From positions 186,001 through 250,000 of the forward strand of contig NZ_BARG01000052.1 in assembly GCF_000376565.1 (NCBI RefSeq): DNA of 64,000 nucleotides, in the 5' to 3' direction. The position numbers and the translations under genes are program-made. This document shows, piece by piece, positions 25,255 to 34,889 of the stretch. Every line of letters starts with the position of its first letter. Position 1 is the stretch's first letter. The DNA is from Streptomyces hokutonensis (GTDB lineage: Bacteria; Actinomycetota; Actinomycetes; Streptomycetales; Streptomycetaceae). The notes beneath the pieces are model-generated. The model did not search any database and was not told where the DNA came from. It worked only from the letters and a program-made list of their open reading frames with translations.

Positions 25255-28200
25255 CGGGACTCTCCGCGAAGGCGTTCGCCCACCCAGCGGGCGAGGGCGA
25301 GAGGACTGAGGGCGGCGACGGGCATCCCGGCCGCGACAAGTTGCCGGGCCACGGGCACGGAGTAGCGGGGGGTGCCGGAGTCGTCCAGAGCTGCGCAGCC
25401 CATCAGGTGGACCCCGGAACTCGCGAGTGCCCGTACCTCGCCCAGGAGTCCGCCCAGTGGATAGCCCTCCTCGAAGTCGCTCACCACGACCACGAGGGTC
25501 CGGCTGGGCACGGTCACCAGGGATCGGGCGTGGGCCAGACCGGCCGCGATGTGGGTACCGCCGCCCACCCGCACCTCCAGCAGCAGGGACAGCGGGTCCT
25601 CGACCTTGTCCGTCAGGTCGATGACGTCCGTCGAGAACGCCAGGAAGTGCGTGCTGAGCGTGGGCACTCCGCCCAGTACGGCGGCGGTCAGCGCCGACCA
25701 GATCACGGAGGCCTCCATCGACCCGGACATGTCGACCACCAGGATCAGCCGCCAGTCCGCCTCCTTGCGCGAACGAGTGCTGAACACCGGCCGCTCCGGC
25801 ACGACCAGAGTGCTGCCGTCGGCCCTCTTGCGTGCATGGACCAGGTTCGCGCGCAGGGTGCGCGGCAGGTCGATCCGCCCTCCAGGACGGCGAGTCGGTC
25901 GAGGCGTGGCCAGTCCGCTCAGCGCGGGCCGCAGCCGGGTGGCCAGCTCCTTGGCCAGCTCGTCCACCAGCCGGCGCACCAGCGGGCGCAGCCTGGCCAG
26001 CTGCTGCTCGGGCATCCCGCCCGCCAACGACAGCACGGATGTCAGCAGATCGACCGATGGACGTACGGACTTGGGGTCGAGCTCGGCCAGTACGTCGCTA
26101 CGACCCTGATCGGCGGCGCGGGCGAGGACCTCCTCGCGCACCTCCGCGCCGAACAGCGCCTGGAGTTCCTCCGCCCACTCGCGCGCGGTCGGGAAGGAGG
26201 TGTCCTGCCCGCCGGGGCCGCCGTCCCGGCCCAGGTCCGAGGAGCCCTCGCCGCGACCCCTGCCGTACAGCTCGTCGAGGGCGTGCGCGTAACGGCGGCC
26301 GCCTGCGGGCAACTTGTCGCTCTCCCTGCCGAGGAGCAGCCGCCACCGGTCCGTCGGCGTGAGCCGGAGTTCGTCATCGATCGACGGAGCCGGCACGGGC
26401 CGTGGGGCGGCGGTCTCGGGCTCCGGAGCATCGGCGGGTCGGGGCGTGGGGCGTGCCGCCCGCAGGGCCTCCACGGCCGTACGGCCGGCCTCGTCCGCCG
26501 CCGCCCACAGGGCCAGGAGGCGCGGGGAGGCGGACAGCGACAGGTCGAGGCGATCGCCCAGCCGCTCCGTGACCGTGTTCAGCAGACGGTCACGGCCCGC
26601 CGGGGACAGGGTGTCGAAGCCGCCGCGCAGCGCGGGCAGTCGGTCGAGGAACGCCTGGTCGTTCAGCGTGTCGACCCGGTCGAGCAGTGGGTCGAGCGCG
26701 GTCGGCGCCGACTGGAGCAGTGGTGCGGCCCCGGTCAGCAGCCCGGCGAGCCTGCGGGCCAACGCGTGCCGTCCGTCGGGGCCGGTGGCGGCGTCGATCC
26801 AACCGGCCGCCCGTGCGCCGAGCGCGTCGGCGTCGTCCAGGTCGAGCAGGACCCGGCAGGCGAGAGCGGCTCCCTGGACGAGGGGCGAGCCGGTGTGCGC
26901 GAGACCGCCGAGGGCCTCGTCCATGCGCAGTCCCAGGCGGTGGTCGGCGGCGCGGGTGGCCAGGGCGACGAGCGCGGCGGCCTCCTCCGGGTCGTCGCTG
27001 CCCGCCAGACCCGGCAGGGACCGTACCGCCGACTCCAGCAGATCGGCGGCGAGCACGCCCGCCGCCTGCCGGGACTCGGGCGTGGTGCCGGGCAGGTGGT
27101 CCCGGCGCAGCGCCTCCAACAGGTCGAGTCCGGTGAGGAGTTCGGGAAGTGTCGCGGAGGCGGGCAGCACCTCGGCCGCCTCCGCCAGCCGTTGGCCGAC
27201 CAGGGCGGGCAGATCGCAGCGGGCGGCGTCCCGAAGTCCCGTCAGGACGAGGGCACTTGTGGGGCCGCCGTCCGCCGACTCCCTGCGGAAGGTCTCCCGC
27301 AGCGTCCCCTCCGCCGCCAGCGCGGCGGTCACGCCCCGCACCCCGGCCAGGTCCAGCCGGACGGGCACGGACGGCACCCAGGCCAGCCGCCACCGCGTGG
27401 TGAGCGCGGAGGCGTCGCCCGTACCGGACACCTCGACCGGCTCGCCGTATCCGACCCCGCACACGTCGAGCCGCCGGAGGAGGATCTCGCGCCGGTTGTC
27501 GAGGGGCGAACGGAGCGGGTCCAGGCGCAGTTCACGCGGGGAGGGGTCGTCCGGGCCGGGCAGTCGCAGGGCGGCGAGTTCGGCCTCGACGGAAGGGCCG
27601 AGCCCGGAGCGCGGGGTGCCCGGCGCGACCCGTCCGCGTTCGGTGCCCACGAGGACCACTTCCAGGGCCCGAGCGAGAGCACGGCCCCGGCCGAGCGGCT
27701 CGCCCTGCCCCATCACGGACGTCAGCGCCTCAAGCACCTCGCCCCGGCCCGGTGCGGGGAGCCCGCGCACCCGAGCGAGGTCGCAGGCCACCCGCAGCGT
27801 CTCCCGGGCCTCGCTGGTCCCCGCCGTGTGCCCGGCCGCGCGCAACTCCCGGCACACTCCCGTGATGGCCCGCGCGGCGGCGTCGTACAGCAGCTCGGGA
27901 TCGCCCGCCGCGCCGAACACCGCCTGCTGCCAGCGCGGGTCGCGGATCCCGGCCGGATACCCGGACCGGGAGTCCAGCAGATCGAACGCGTACGGGACGA
28001 GGGAGGTGACGACGGACGAGGGCTCCCCGGGGAACACCGATGCTGTCCCCTCCACCCCCGCGCCGTCGGTCAGCGCCGACGCGTGGAAGGCGCCGATCAC
28101 CGCCGCGACCCGGCGTCCGCCGGCCGCCGCGAGAGCGATCGTCTCCCGCATGTGCGCCTCACGGGCCAGGTCCACCGCGGGTACACCGCCGGACGACTCG

Positions 28201-28760
28201 GCGTCCTGGCGCAGCGCCCAGCCGACGCCGAGGGCGGCCCGGCGCAGCGACTCCGGTGTGCAGCCGGGGGCGAGGACCTCCACGCTGCGGTCCCACAGGT
28301 CGTCCCCGTCACGGCCGGTCCCGGCCGCGGTGAGCGCCTGCGCGAAGGAAATGGGCGCAGGACGGTCAGGCGCCTCGGCGCGCTCGGGCCCCTCCGCGTG
28401 CCAGCGCGCGTCGGCCATCGGCAGGTCGCAGCAGACGACCTCCACGCCCCGCTCCCGCGCCCAGCGGACCGCGGCGAGTTCGGGCGAGAAGTCGGCGAAC
28501 GGGTAGAAGCCGAGCCGTCCGTCCGCACCGGCACCCGCGAGCGCGACCGGCGCGAGCGTGCCGGGCGCGCCGAGATGGGTCAGCCACGGCTGGAAGTCCA
28601 CCGGCAGTTCCACGCACACCACCTCGGCACCGGCCGCGTCCAGCAGCGCGGGCACGGCGGCGGCGAGCGCCGGGCTGTGGTGCCGTACGCCCAGCAGGTA
28701 CGGCACCACGGAGTCGGCCAGGGTGTCGAGCGCGGCCCTGGGGTCCTGAGCGATCGTCAC
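25251..28760 (-). CDS. DUF5682 protein fused to a C-terminal VWA domain
   Basis: 1169 residues. The N-terminal 750 or so match DUF5682: LGVRHHSPA near residue 23, VCVELPVDFQPWL, AAVIGAFHA. The C-terminal part from about 960 is a von Willebrand A domain with a full metal-ion site: DMSGSM (D-x-S-x-S), GGTHIAAGL (Thr) and VVVSDFEEG (Asp). VWA proteins are the usual partners of MoxR ATPases and present substrates to them. Here the VWA module is joined to DUF5682, whereas the two can be separate genes. Both ends overlap neighbours by 4 bp (start with the MoxR stop, stop with the SWIM start). DUF5682 has no known activity; the name is the limit of what can be said. Confidence 0.87.
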   Translation of the reverse strand: MTIAQDPRAALDTLADSVVPYLLGVRHHSPALAAAVPALLDAAGAEVVCVELPVDFQPWLTHLGAPGTLAPVALAGAGADGRLGFYPFADFSPELAAVRWARERGVEVVCCDLPMADARWHAEGPERAEAPDRPAPISFAQALTAAGTGRDGDDLWDRSVEVLAPGCTPESLRRAALGVGWALRQDAESSGGVPAVDLAREAHMRETIALAAAGGRRVAAVIGAFHASALTDGAGVEGTASVFPGEPSSVVTSLVPYAFDLLDSRSGYPAGIRDPRWQQAVFGAAGDPELLYDAAARAITGVCRELRAAGHTAGTSEARETLRVACDLARVRGLPAPGRGEVLEALTSVMGQGEPLGRGRALARALEVVLVGTERGRVAPGTPRSGLGPSVEAELAALRLPGPDDPSPRELRLDPLRSPLDNRREILLRRLDVCGVGYGEPVEVSGTGDASALTTRWRLAWVPSVPVRLDLAGVRGVTAALAAEGTLRETFRRESADGGPTSALVLTGLRDAARCDLPALVGQRLAEAAEVLPASATLPELLTGLDLLEALRRDHLPGTTPESRQAAGVLAADLLESAVRSLPGLAGSDDPEEAAALVALATRAADHRLGLRMDEALGGLAHTGSPLVQGAALACRVLLDLDDADALGARAAGWIDAATGPDGRHALARRLAGLLTGAAPLLQSAPTALDPLLDRVDTLNDQAFLDRLPALRGGFDTLSPAGRDRLLNTVTERLGDRLDLSLSASPRLLALWAAADEAGRTAVEALRAARPTPRPADAPEPETAAPRPVPAPSIDDELRLTPTDRWRLLLGRESDKLPAGGRRYAHALDELYGRGRGEGSSDLGRDGGPGGQDTSFPTAREWAEELQALFGAEVREEVLARAADQGRSDVLAELDPKSVRPSVDLLTSVLSLAGGMPEQQLARLRPLVRRLVDELAKELATRLRPALSGLATPRPTRRPGGRIDLPRTLRANLVHARKRADGSTLVVPERPVFSTRSRKEADWRLILVVDMSGSMEASVIWSALTAAVLGGVPTLSTHFLAFSTDVIDLTDKVEDPLSLLLEVRVGGGTHIAAGLAHARSLVTVPSRTLVVVVSDFEEGYPLGGLLGEVRALASSGVHLMGCAALDDSGTPRYSVPVARQLVAAGMPVAALSPLALARWVGERLRGESR

Positions 28761-29917
28761 CGAAGGTTCTCCCGCAGGTCCCAGAGGCGGCGCCAGGTCG
28801 CGGAGCCGTCCTCGGCGCGGCGGCGCACCGGGCCGTCCCAGTAGCCCAACAGGCGCGCGTGGTCGGAGGGATCGTCCTTGCGGACCACGCCCAGGAGATG
28901 GCCGGGCACCAGGTCGAGGGGGTCCCCGGAAGGGAGGTAGGCGGTGGCCACCCCGAGGGAGACGGCGACCTGCACCGCCTCCGCGGTGGACATCACCGTG
29001 CCCGGACGCTCCACGTCCCAGCCCTCGGCCGAACGCCCGGCCCGCAGATCACGGAAGACGGTCACCAGGACGTCGAGCACCGCGTCGTCGACGTCGAAGG
29101 CGGCGCCCGCCCGCTCGACGGCCGCGACAGCCTGTCGTTTCACGAGCGCGGTCTCGGCGTCGACGTCCGCGATCGGGTGCACCGTCTCGAAGTTGAAGCG
29201 GCGCTTGAGCGCGGCGGACATCTCCGACACCCCGCGGTCGCGCAGGTTGGCGGTGGCGATGACGGTGAAGCCGGGGGCGGCGGCGACCTGCGCCTCGTCC
29301 GTGCCGGACAGCTCGGGCACGCTCATCCGGCGGTCGGAGAGGATCGACACCAGCGCGTCCTGCACCTCGGGCAGACAGCGGGTGATCTCCTCGACGCGCG
29401 CCACGAGTCCCGAGCGCATCGCGCCGAGCACGGGCGAGTCCACCAGCGCCTGGGGAGTGGGTCCTTGGGCGAGGAGGAGCGCGTAGTTCCAGCCGTAGCG
29501 CAGGGCGTCCTCGGTGGTGCCCGCGGTGCCCTGCACGGTCAGCGCGCTGGTGCCGCAGACGGCCGCCGACAGCAGCTCCGAGAGCATCGACTTGGCCGTG
29601 CCGGGCTCACCGACGAGCAGCAGTCCGCGTTCCCCGGCGAGCGTGACCACGCACCGCTCCACCAGGGCGCGTTCACCGACGAACTTGGGCGCTATGACGA
29701 GTTCGCGGGGCAGCGTCTCGTGGGGCTTGGGCAGCTTGAGGGCTTCGCCGGCGCTGCCGCACACGAAGGTGATGACGGATCGCGGCGTCAGCCGCCAGCC
29801 GGGCGGGCGGGGTCCCTCGTCGTGGGCGGCGAGGAAGGCGAGTTCGGTGGCGTGGCGCTCTTCAGCGGGCAGCGTCTGCCGGTCGGGCAGGGCCGTTGCC
29901 GTGTCGGTCGAGGTCAT
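28757..29917 (-). CDS. MoxR-family AAA+ ATPase
   Basis: 386-residue AAA+ ATPase of the MoxR group. Walker A GEPGTAKSML, sensor region ATANLRDRG, arginine finger area AALKRRFNFETV, with the MoxR-type insert RVEEITRCLPEVQDALVSILSDRR between Walker B and sensor 1. MoxR ATPases form ring assemblies that work with VWA proteins as chaperones to activate or insert cofactors into partner proteins. It lies 79 bp after the 1630-residue gene and overlaps the DUF5682-VWA gene by 4 bp, which supports a MoxR-VWA pair. ATG 29917 precedes MTSTDTATALP and gives a 70-residue N-terminal extension before the AAA+ core. Confidence 0.93.
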   Translation of the reverse strand: MTSTDTATALPDRQTLPAEERHATELAFLAAHDEGPRPPGWRLTPRSVITFVCGSAGEALKLPKPHETLPRELVIAPKFVGERALVERCVVTLAGERGLLLVGEPGTAKSMLSELLSAAVCGTSALTVQGTAGTTEDALRYGWNYALLLAQGPTPQALVDSPVLGAMRSGLVARVEEITRCLPEVQDALVSILSDRRMSVPELSGTDEAQVAAAPGFTVIATANLRDRGVSEMSAALKRRFNFETVHPIADVDAETALVKRQAVAAVERAGAAFDVDDAVLDVLVTVFRDLRAGRSAEGWDVERPGTVMSTAEAVQVAVSLGVATAYLPSGDPLDLVPGHLLGVVRKDDPSDHARLLGYWDGPVRRRAEDGSATWRRLWDLRENLR

Positions 29918-29996
29918 GAAAGTCCTTGCTGGGTAGGTCTGTTGGTCGTTGATGAGGGGGGCGCCGGAGATGGCGGACGCCCCCGGTACGGCGTCG

Positions 29997-32900
29997 TCAG
30001 CGGCGGCGGCCCCGGCGCACCTTCAGCTCCTCGAACCGGGGAGCGTCGCCCTCCTGGACCCGCTGCCAGGCTCTGCGGTACAGGTCCGCGACCGGTTCGG
30101 TCGGCACGATCACCCCGAGGGGGGTGTGATCGCCGTCGACGAGGTCGAAGAGCGGCAGCTTCCAGCGCTCCAAGGGGACGCGCGGGGACGGCTGTTCGGC
30201 CCAGCCGCCGGGCAGGAAGAGCGAGCGGCCCGCCCTGGTCCTGGTGGCCTCGACCACGAGGTCGGTCGCGGCGAGTTCGGCGCGGGCCGCCTTGAGCCGG
30301 GCCGGCTTCCAGCCCGTCCACCGTGCCGTCGTGCGGTCGGTCGGGTCGGGCATGGCGAGCAGCATCAGATACAGCGTGGCCGCGTCCTCGCCGAGGCCGT
30401 ACTCCTTGGCCACCTCGACGACCAGGTCGGGCACGGAGTGGCCCGGGTGCTGGGGCCACCAGGTGCCGTCCTTGTCCCACTCGCCCGCGATCGGCTCGCC
30501 GGGGTCGGCGAGGAGGGCAGCGAACCGGGGGTCGCGGACCAGCCGCAGGGCTGTCTCCGTCGGGAACGGCTGGTCATTTACGCGGGTCGCGGGCAGGTAG
30601 GGGTCCTGGCCGGCCTCGTCGAGGAGGTCGACCCGGATGCCCGGGGCCGGCTGGTCGTCGTGGGTGGCGAGGACGACGGCGCCGTAGCGCTCGAATCCCG
30701 GACCGGTCTCGGTGGGCGTACCCGCCGTCTTCCGGAACGCGGGGAGGCTGATGTACGGGCCGAGGTCGAGCATCAGCCCGGGGGCGGCCAGGCGTTGGCG
30801 CACCGCGGTGAGCGCGGGTGGCAGCGCGGCGCGGATCGGGTCGCCGGCGGGCAGCCGGTGGGCGAGCCACGCTGCGAGGCCGACCGAGCCGACCAGGGTC
30901 TGCGTGGTGAACCCGGCCGTGTCGTTGCCGACCGGCCGCACCCGGTCGCCGTTGACCTCCCACCGCAGATCCCGGCTGAGCTGCGGGGCACGGGCCGGGT
31001 CCAGCAGCGCGGGCAGCGCCTCCCGTACCGGCCACGGTGCGTGCTTGAAGGCGCGGATGCCGTCGCTGAGCAGGTCCTCGGGGATGGCCGGACGCTTGCC
31101 GAGCCTGCTGTTCCACACCGCGGCGCCCGCCGCCACGTCCGGGCCCTCGGTCCACAGGCGGACCGGGTCGGCGGGCAGCAGAGCGGCCACGACCGCGGCG
31201 CGGACGGCGCTGTCGAGGGCGCGCAGTTCGTCCTTGGCGACCGCCGCAGGGGCGACCTTCACCCCGATGACATTGCGCGCCTCGGTGGTGAGGAAGGCCC
31301 GCTCGTAGGCGTCGACTCCCGGCAGCCCGGCGACGACGAGCCGGGCCATGGTCTCGGTGACACCGGTCAGCCGGGCGAACTCCTCGGCCGCGTCCGGGAA
31401 CCACGGCGCCGGACCGCGCTCGGCGAGCGCCGCGAGGAACGCACCGAGTCGGCCCGGATGTTCGTCCTCGCCGATCGGGTCGCAGGCCAGGACCTTGTAC
31501 GGTTCCGGAGCGGCGAACCGTCCCGCCGGATCGTGGAACAGACCGGTGAAGTCGCAGCCGTCGTCCCCCAGGGACCCGTGTCCGGTCACCGCGACGAAGG
31601 CGCCGTCGGCCAGCGGCAGCAGCCCGTTCCAGGAGCCCTCCCGCCAGTTGCCCGAGGCCAGCCGCAGCCGGTGCGCGTCCAGGTGCAGAGTCACCCTGCG
31701 CCAGCGATCGGGCCCGCCCAGCCCCAACTGCGCGAATCCGGCCAGCAGTTGCTGGAGTGCCTCGCGGTGCTCGTCGGCGGTGGTACCGGCCGCCGCCCGG
31801 TAGGCGAGGGCCGTCACCCGCCCGAGCAGGGTGTGCAACTCCGGCTGCCCGACGGGCAGTTCGCGCGCGTCGAGGTGGAGCCGGCCATCGGACGGTTCCG
31901 GTACGACGTCGGTGGCGTCGGCGGCACGGGTCAGCATCCGCAGGGCGCGGAAGACGGTGTCGGCCTGGTCGTCGCGGTTCCACCAGTAGCCGTTGGACGC
32001 GCCGAGGCCGCTCATCGCGTCACGCAGCACGCTGTCCGTCGGACCGGCCGGTCCCTCGTCCTCCACTCCGCCTTCCAGGGCCAGGGTGAGCCGGGTCGCC
32101 GCCGCGTCCAGGACCGCCTGCTGGGCCGCCGCGTACCGCACGACCCCGGCGATGCCCGCGAGCAGGGCGGGGTGGGTGACGTGCAGCAGGGTGCGGATCG
32201 CGGCGGGCAGCGCCTCCGGTTCCTTGTCGCCGGCGGCCGACAGCAGGGCCGCGGTGGTGTCCCGGTCGATGTGGCGCAGTCCCGTGGAGCCCGCCGGGTC
32301 GCGCGGGGTCAGGCACTCCCAGTACTGCATCGGCGGCAGCAGCAGAGTGCCCTCGCCGAACACGCCCGCCGTACGGTCGGTCTTCCCCCAGGCGGTGACG
32401 ACACCGTCCGCGTCGACCAGATCGAGCTGCCAGCCGTTGTGCACGACCGCGGTGGGCCGCTCCGCGCCCGGGAACATCACCAGCGTGTACGGCCGGCCCG
32501 CGTCGGCGGGCAGCGTGAGGGTGTGCCCGGCGAGATCCTCGACCCGCGTGGAGCCGTCGGGGAGTTGCAGCCTGCGCAGGCCGACGAGACCGTCGACGGG
32601 AGCGGAGGCGGGGGCGGCGCCGGACGTGGGGGAGGGGCGCAGCCGTCCGCCGGCGAAGGTGCTGCCGGCGGGGGCGTCACGCAGTGCGTCGGCGAGGAAT
32701 GCGGGCCGGCTCATGCGCCCGAGCTCGTCGGTGGCGGGGTCGTACTCGTACCAGCCGCGCGCCTCCGGGTCCTCCGAATCCGCGTGCCACACCCAGTAGT
32801 TGGAGCCGTCGAAGAGCAGCGGTCGCTCCTCGGGCACGGTCGTGTCCCCGGCGTGCAGTACACCGCGACCGGTGGTCCGGCCGCCGCCGGGCAGCGGCAG

Positions 32901-34889
32901 GGTGATGGGGAAGTTGCCCTTGTACCAGTCCATTTCGGTGCCGCGGGTACCGCGCGGGCCTTCCAGCTTCTCGACCCGGTCGGCGCGGGTGTGCCAGTAG
33001 CCGCGCAGGCCGTCGTTGCGGCTGTTCCAGTAGACGAGGAGTTCGCCGTCGACGTGGTGGAAGCCGGGGTCGCCGTACCGGTCGTTCCCGGGGATGCGCA
33101 GGTCGTGGGTGAGCAGGGTGCCCTCGGCGCCGATCACCCGGGCCTGGGCCTCGCCGGCCACCACGAGGTGGGGCCACGCGTCGGCGACGACCAGGTCCTC
33201 CACCCTGTCCTTCGGCACGAGAGCGGCCGCCGCCTCCTCCCAGGCGGGCCAGCCGAGTTCGTCGAAGAGACCGGCCCGCAGGGTGCGCGCCAGCACGGGG
33301 GCGAGGTCGGTGGCGACCGCCGCGCGGACGTCCGCCTCGGCCAGCGCCAGCGCCTCGGCGGGCAGCCACTTCAGGCGATGCAGGGCGTCGGGCAACTGCG
33401 GGAGACCGACCGCGGTGAACCGCTCGACGACCGCGCGCACCCACTGGGCCAGCAGCGGACGACAGCCGGGCGACTGCGACAGCAGCCGGATGGCCCGAAG
33501 CCCCGGGTCGTCGTTGCCGAACCGGTCCGCGCCCTTCAGGAAGGCGCTGTGGAACCGGGCGTCGGCCCCCAGGAGCAGCAGGTCCCGGTGCCCGTCACCC
33601 ACCGCCCACTGCTCCAGCGGCAGGGCGTGGTCCCGCTCCGGAGCCGCCACCGGTACGTCCAGGGACAGCAGCAGATCGATCAGGTCGATGTCGTGGGTGA
33701 CCTTCAACGCGCCGCCGGACGCGGTGAGTTCGGCCCGCAGCCGGTCCGCCGTCCGCTCCACGAGCGGGTACAGCTGCGGCATCCGGGTCGAGCCGCGCCA
33801 GGACCGGGCCCGCTCACGGAACGTCAGGAAACGCTCCAGCCACCCGGCCGTGCCGTCCCGGGGACGCTCCTCCTCGGGCAGCGTGGCGTCCCACAATCCC
33901 GCCGTGGCGCCGGAGTCCTCCAGCACCTGGAGCCACAGCGCGGGCATCTCGTCGTCGTGGCCCGCCGGAATCATGTCCAGCAGGGTGCCGCGCACCTGGC
34001 GTTCCCGTGCGGCCAGTGCCACCAGCGCGGCACGGTGGCCCTTCCACCAGCCGGCCGCGGCACGCAGCGTGGCCGGCAGACCGAGCAGCTCGGACAGGTA
34101 CTCCTGCTCGGCGAGGTCGGCGTCCTGCCCCGCGGCGCGCGCCAGCTTGCGCAGATCGCCCGCCATCTGGGCGGACGGCGGCAGACCGCCCGCGGTACGG
34201 CGCAGACACAGCCGCGTGAAGCGCCGCAGCGCCTCCTCGGCCGGTACCCGCGCGGACAGCTCCTTGCCGTAGGAGGACAGCACCTTCACCGGCAGCGCGC
34301 CCGCCAGCGCGAACTCCAGGAACACCGCGTCGAGCCGGTCCTCCTCGATGACCAGCCCGTGCTCCGCCTCGGCCTTGCGGGCCCGCGTGAACAACTGGGC
34401 CGCGTACGTGGCGTTCTCCTCGGCCAGGAACACCCGGCCCGCCTGCTCGTAGAAGGTCGGCAGGAAGTGCGGCACGGAGGCCGCCAGCCGCGCGCCGAGT
34501 TCCACGTACGCGTCCAGCGCGGCCTTGGGCCGGGACTTCGCCTGCCGGGCAGCCCGCTCCAGGTCCGGTACGACACCGAGCGCGTGGTGCCCGTCCTCGG
34601 GATGATGCACCAGCACCCACTCCGGGAAGCCAAGCGACTGACGCAGACCCAGCCCCACCACTACGGGCTCGGCGTCCTGCTCCAGACCGAGGAAACCCGC
34701 GGCCAGGTCCTCCGCCGCGCCCAGTTCACCGGCGACCAGCCGCACCACCACCCGGTCGTCGAGACCCGGGTGCGTATAGGTGCGTGCCGTCAGCGGCACC
34801 GCGCGCTCACCGGCGCCCTCCGCGTCCGGCGGCAGCACCGCCCCCGCCGCGAGCATGTCTTCGTACGACACCTGCGTCCCCCCGCTCAT
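29997..34889 (-). CDS. 1630-residue protein of unknown function, second gene of MoxR operon
   Basis: Very large cytoplasmic protein with no transmembrane segment or signal peptide. The N-terminal third is Ala/Leu/Arg-rich and helical (for example LFTRARKAEAEHG and AEEALRRFTRL), which resembles helical-repeat scaffolds. Middle parts are beta-rich with repeated W/G/Y patterns (VYWNSRNDGLRGYWHTRAD, YWVWHADSEDPEARGWYEY) that look like propeller-type blades. Similar actinobacterial genes are often labelled DNA-binding protein, but no such motif is seen here. It starts 4 bp inside the end of the DUF4132 gene (ATGA) and is followed after 79 bp by MoxR. Size and place suggest the scaffold or target-recognition subunit of this system. 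Confidence 0.85.
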   Translation of the reverse strand: MSGGTQVSYEDMLAAGAVLPPDAEGAGERAVPLTARTYTHPGLDDRVVVRLVAGELGAAEDLAAGFLGLEQDAEPVVVGLGLRQSLGFPEWVLVHHPEDGHHALGVVPDLERAARQAKSRPKAALDAYVELGARLAASVPHFLPTFYEQAGRVFLAEENATYAAQLFTRARKAEAEHGLVIEEDRLDAVFLEFALAGALPVKVLSSYGKELSARVPAEEALRRFTRLCLRRTAGGLPPSAQMAGDLRKLARAAGQDADLAEQEYLSELLGLPATLRAAAGWWKGHRAALVALAARERQVRGTLLDMIPAGHDDEMPALWLQVLEDSGATAGLWDATLPEEERPRDGTAGWLERFLTFRERARSWRGSTRMPQLYPLVERTADRLRAELTASGGALKVTHDIDLIDLLLSLDVPVAAPERDHALPLEQWAVGDGHRDLLLLGADARFHSAFLKGADRFGNDDPGLRAIRLLSQSPGCRPLLAQWVRAVVERFTAVGLPQLPDALHRLKWLPAEALALAEADVRAAVATDLAPVLARTLRAGLFDELGWPAWEEAAAALVPKDRVEDLVVADAWPHLVVAGEAQARVIGAEGTLLTHDLRIPGNDRYGDPGFHHVDGELLVYWNSRNDGLRGYWHTRADRVEKLEGPRGTRGTEMDWYKGNFPITLPLPGGGRTTGRGVLHAGDTTVPEERPLLFDGSNYWVWHADSEDPEARGWYEYDPATDELGRMSRPAFLADALRDAPAGSTFAGGRLRPSPTSGAAPASAPVDGLVGLRRLQLPDGSTRVEDLAGHTLTLPADAGRPYTLVMFPGAERPTAVVHNGWQLDLVDADGVVTAWGKTDRTAGVFGEGTLLLPPMQYWECLTPRDPAGSTGLRHIDRDTTAALLSAAGDKEPEALPAAIRTLLHVTHPALLAGIAGVVRYAAAQQAVLDAAATRLTLALEGGVEDEGPAGPTDSVLRDAMSGLGASNGYWWNRDDQADTVFRALRMLTRAADATDVVPEPSDGRLHLDARELPVGQPELHTLLGRVTALAYRAAAGTTADEHREALQQLLAGFAQLGLGGPDRWRRVTLHLDAHRLRLASGNWREGSWNGLLPLADGAFVAVTGHGSLGDDGCDFTGLFHDPAGRFAAPEPYKVLACDPIGEDEHPGRLGAFLAALAERGPAPWFPDAAEEFARLTGVTETMARLVVAGLPGVDAYERAFLTTEARNVIGVKVAPAAVAKDELRALDSAVRAAVVAALLPADPVRLWTEGPDVAAGAAVWNSRLGKRPAIPEDLLSDGIRAFKHAPWPVREALPALLDPARAPQLSRDLRWEVNGDRVRPVGNDTAGFTTQTLVGSVGLAAWLAHRLPAGDPIRAALPPALTAVRQRLAAPGLMLDLGPYISLPAFRKTAGTPTETGPGFERYGAVVLATHDDQPAPGIRVDLLDEAGQDPYLPATRVNDQPFPTETALRLVRDPRFAALLADPGEPIAGEWDKDGTWWPQHPGHSVPDLVVEVAKEYGLGEDAATLYLMLLAMPDPTDRTTARWTGWKPARLKAARAELAATDLVVEATRTRAGRSLFLPGGWAEQPSPRVPLERWKLPLFDLVDGDHTPLGVIVPTEPVADLYRRAWQRVQEGDAPRFEELKVRRGRRR

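Noticed and set aside
25140..28844. 1234-residue plus-strand open frame opposite DUF5682-VWA
   Set aside because: Antisense shadow with Gly/Gln/Arg-rich composition and no recognisable domain.
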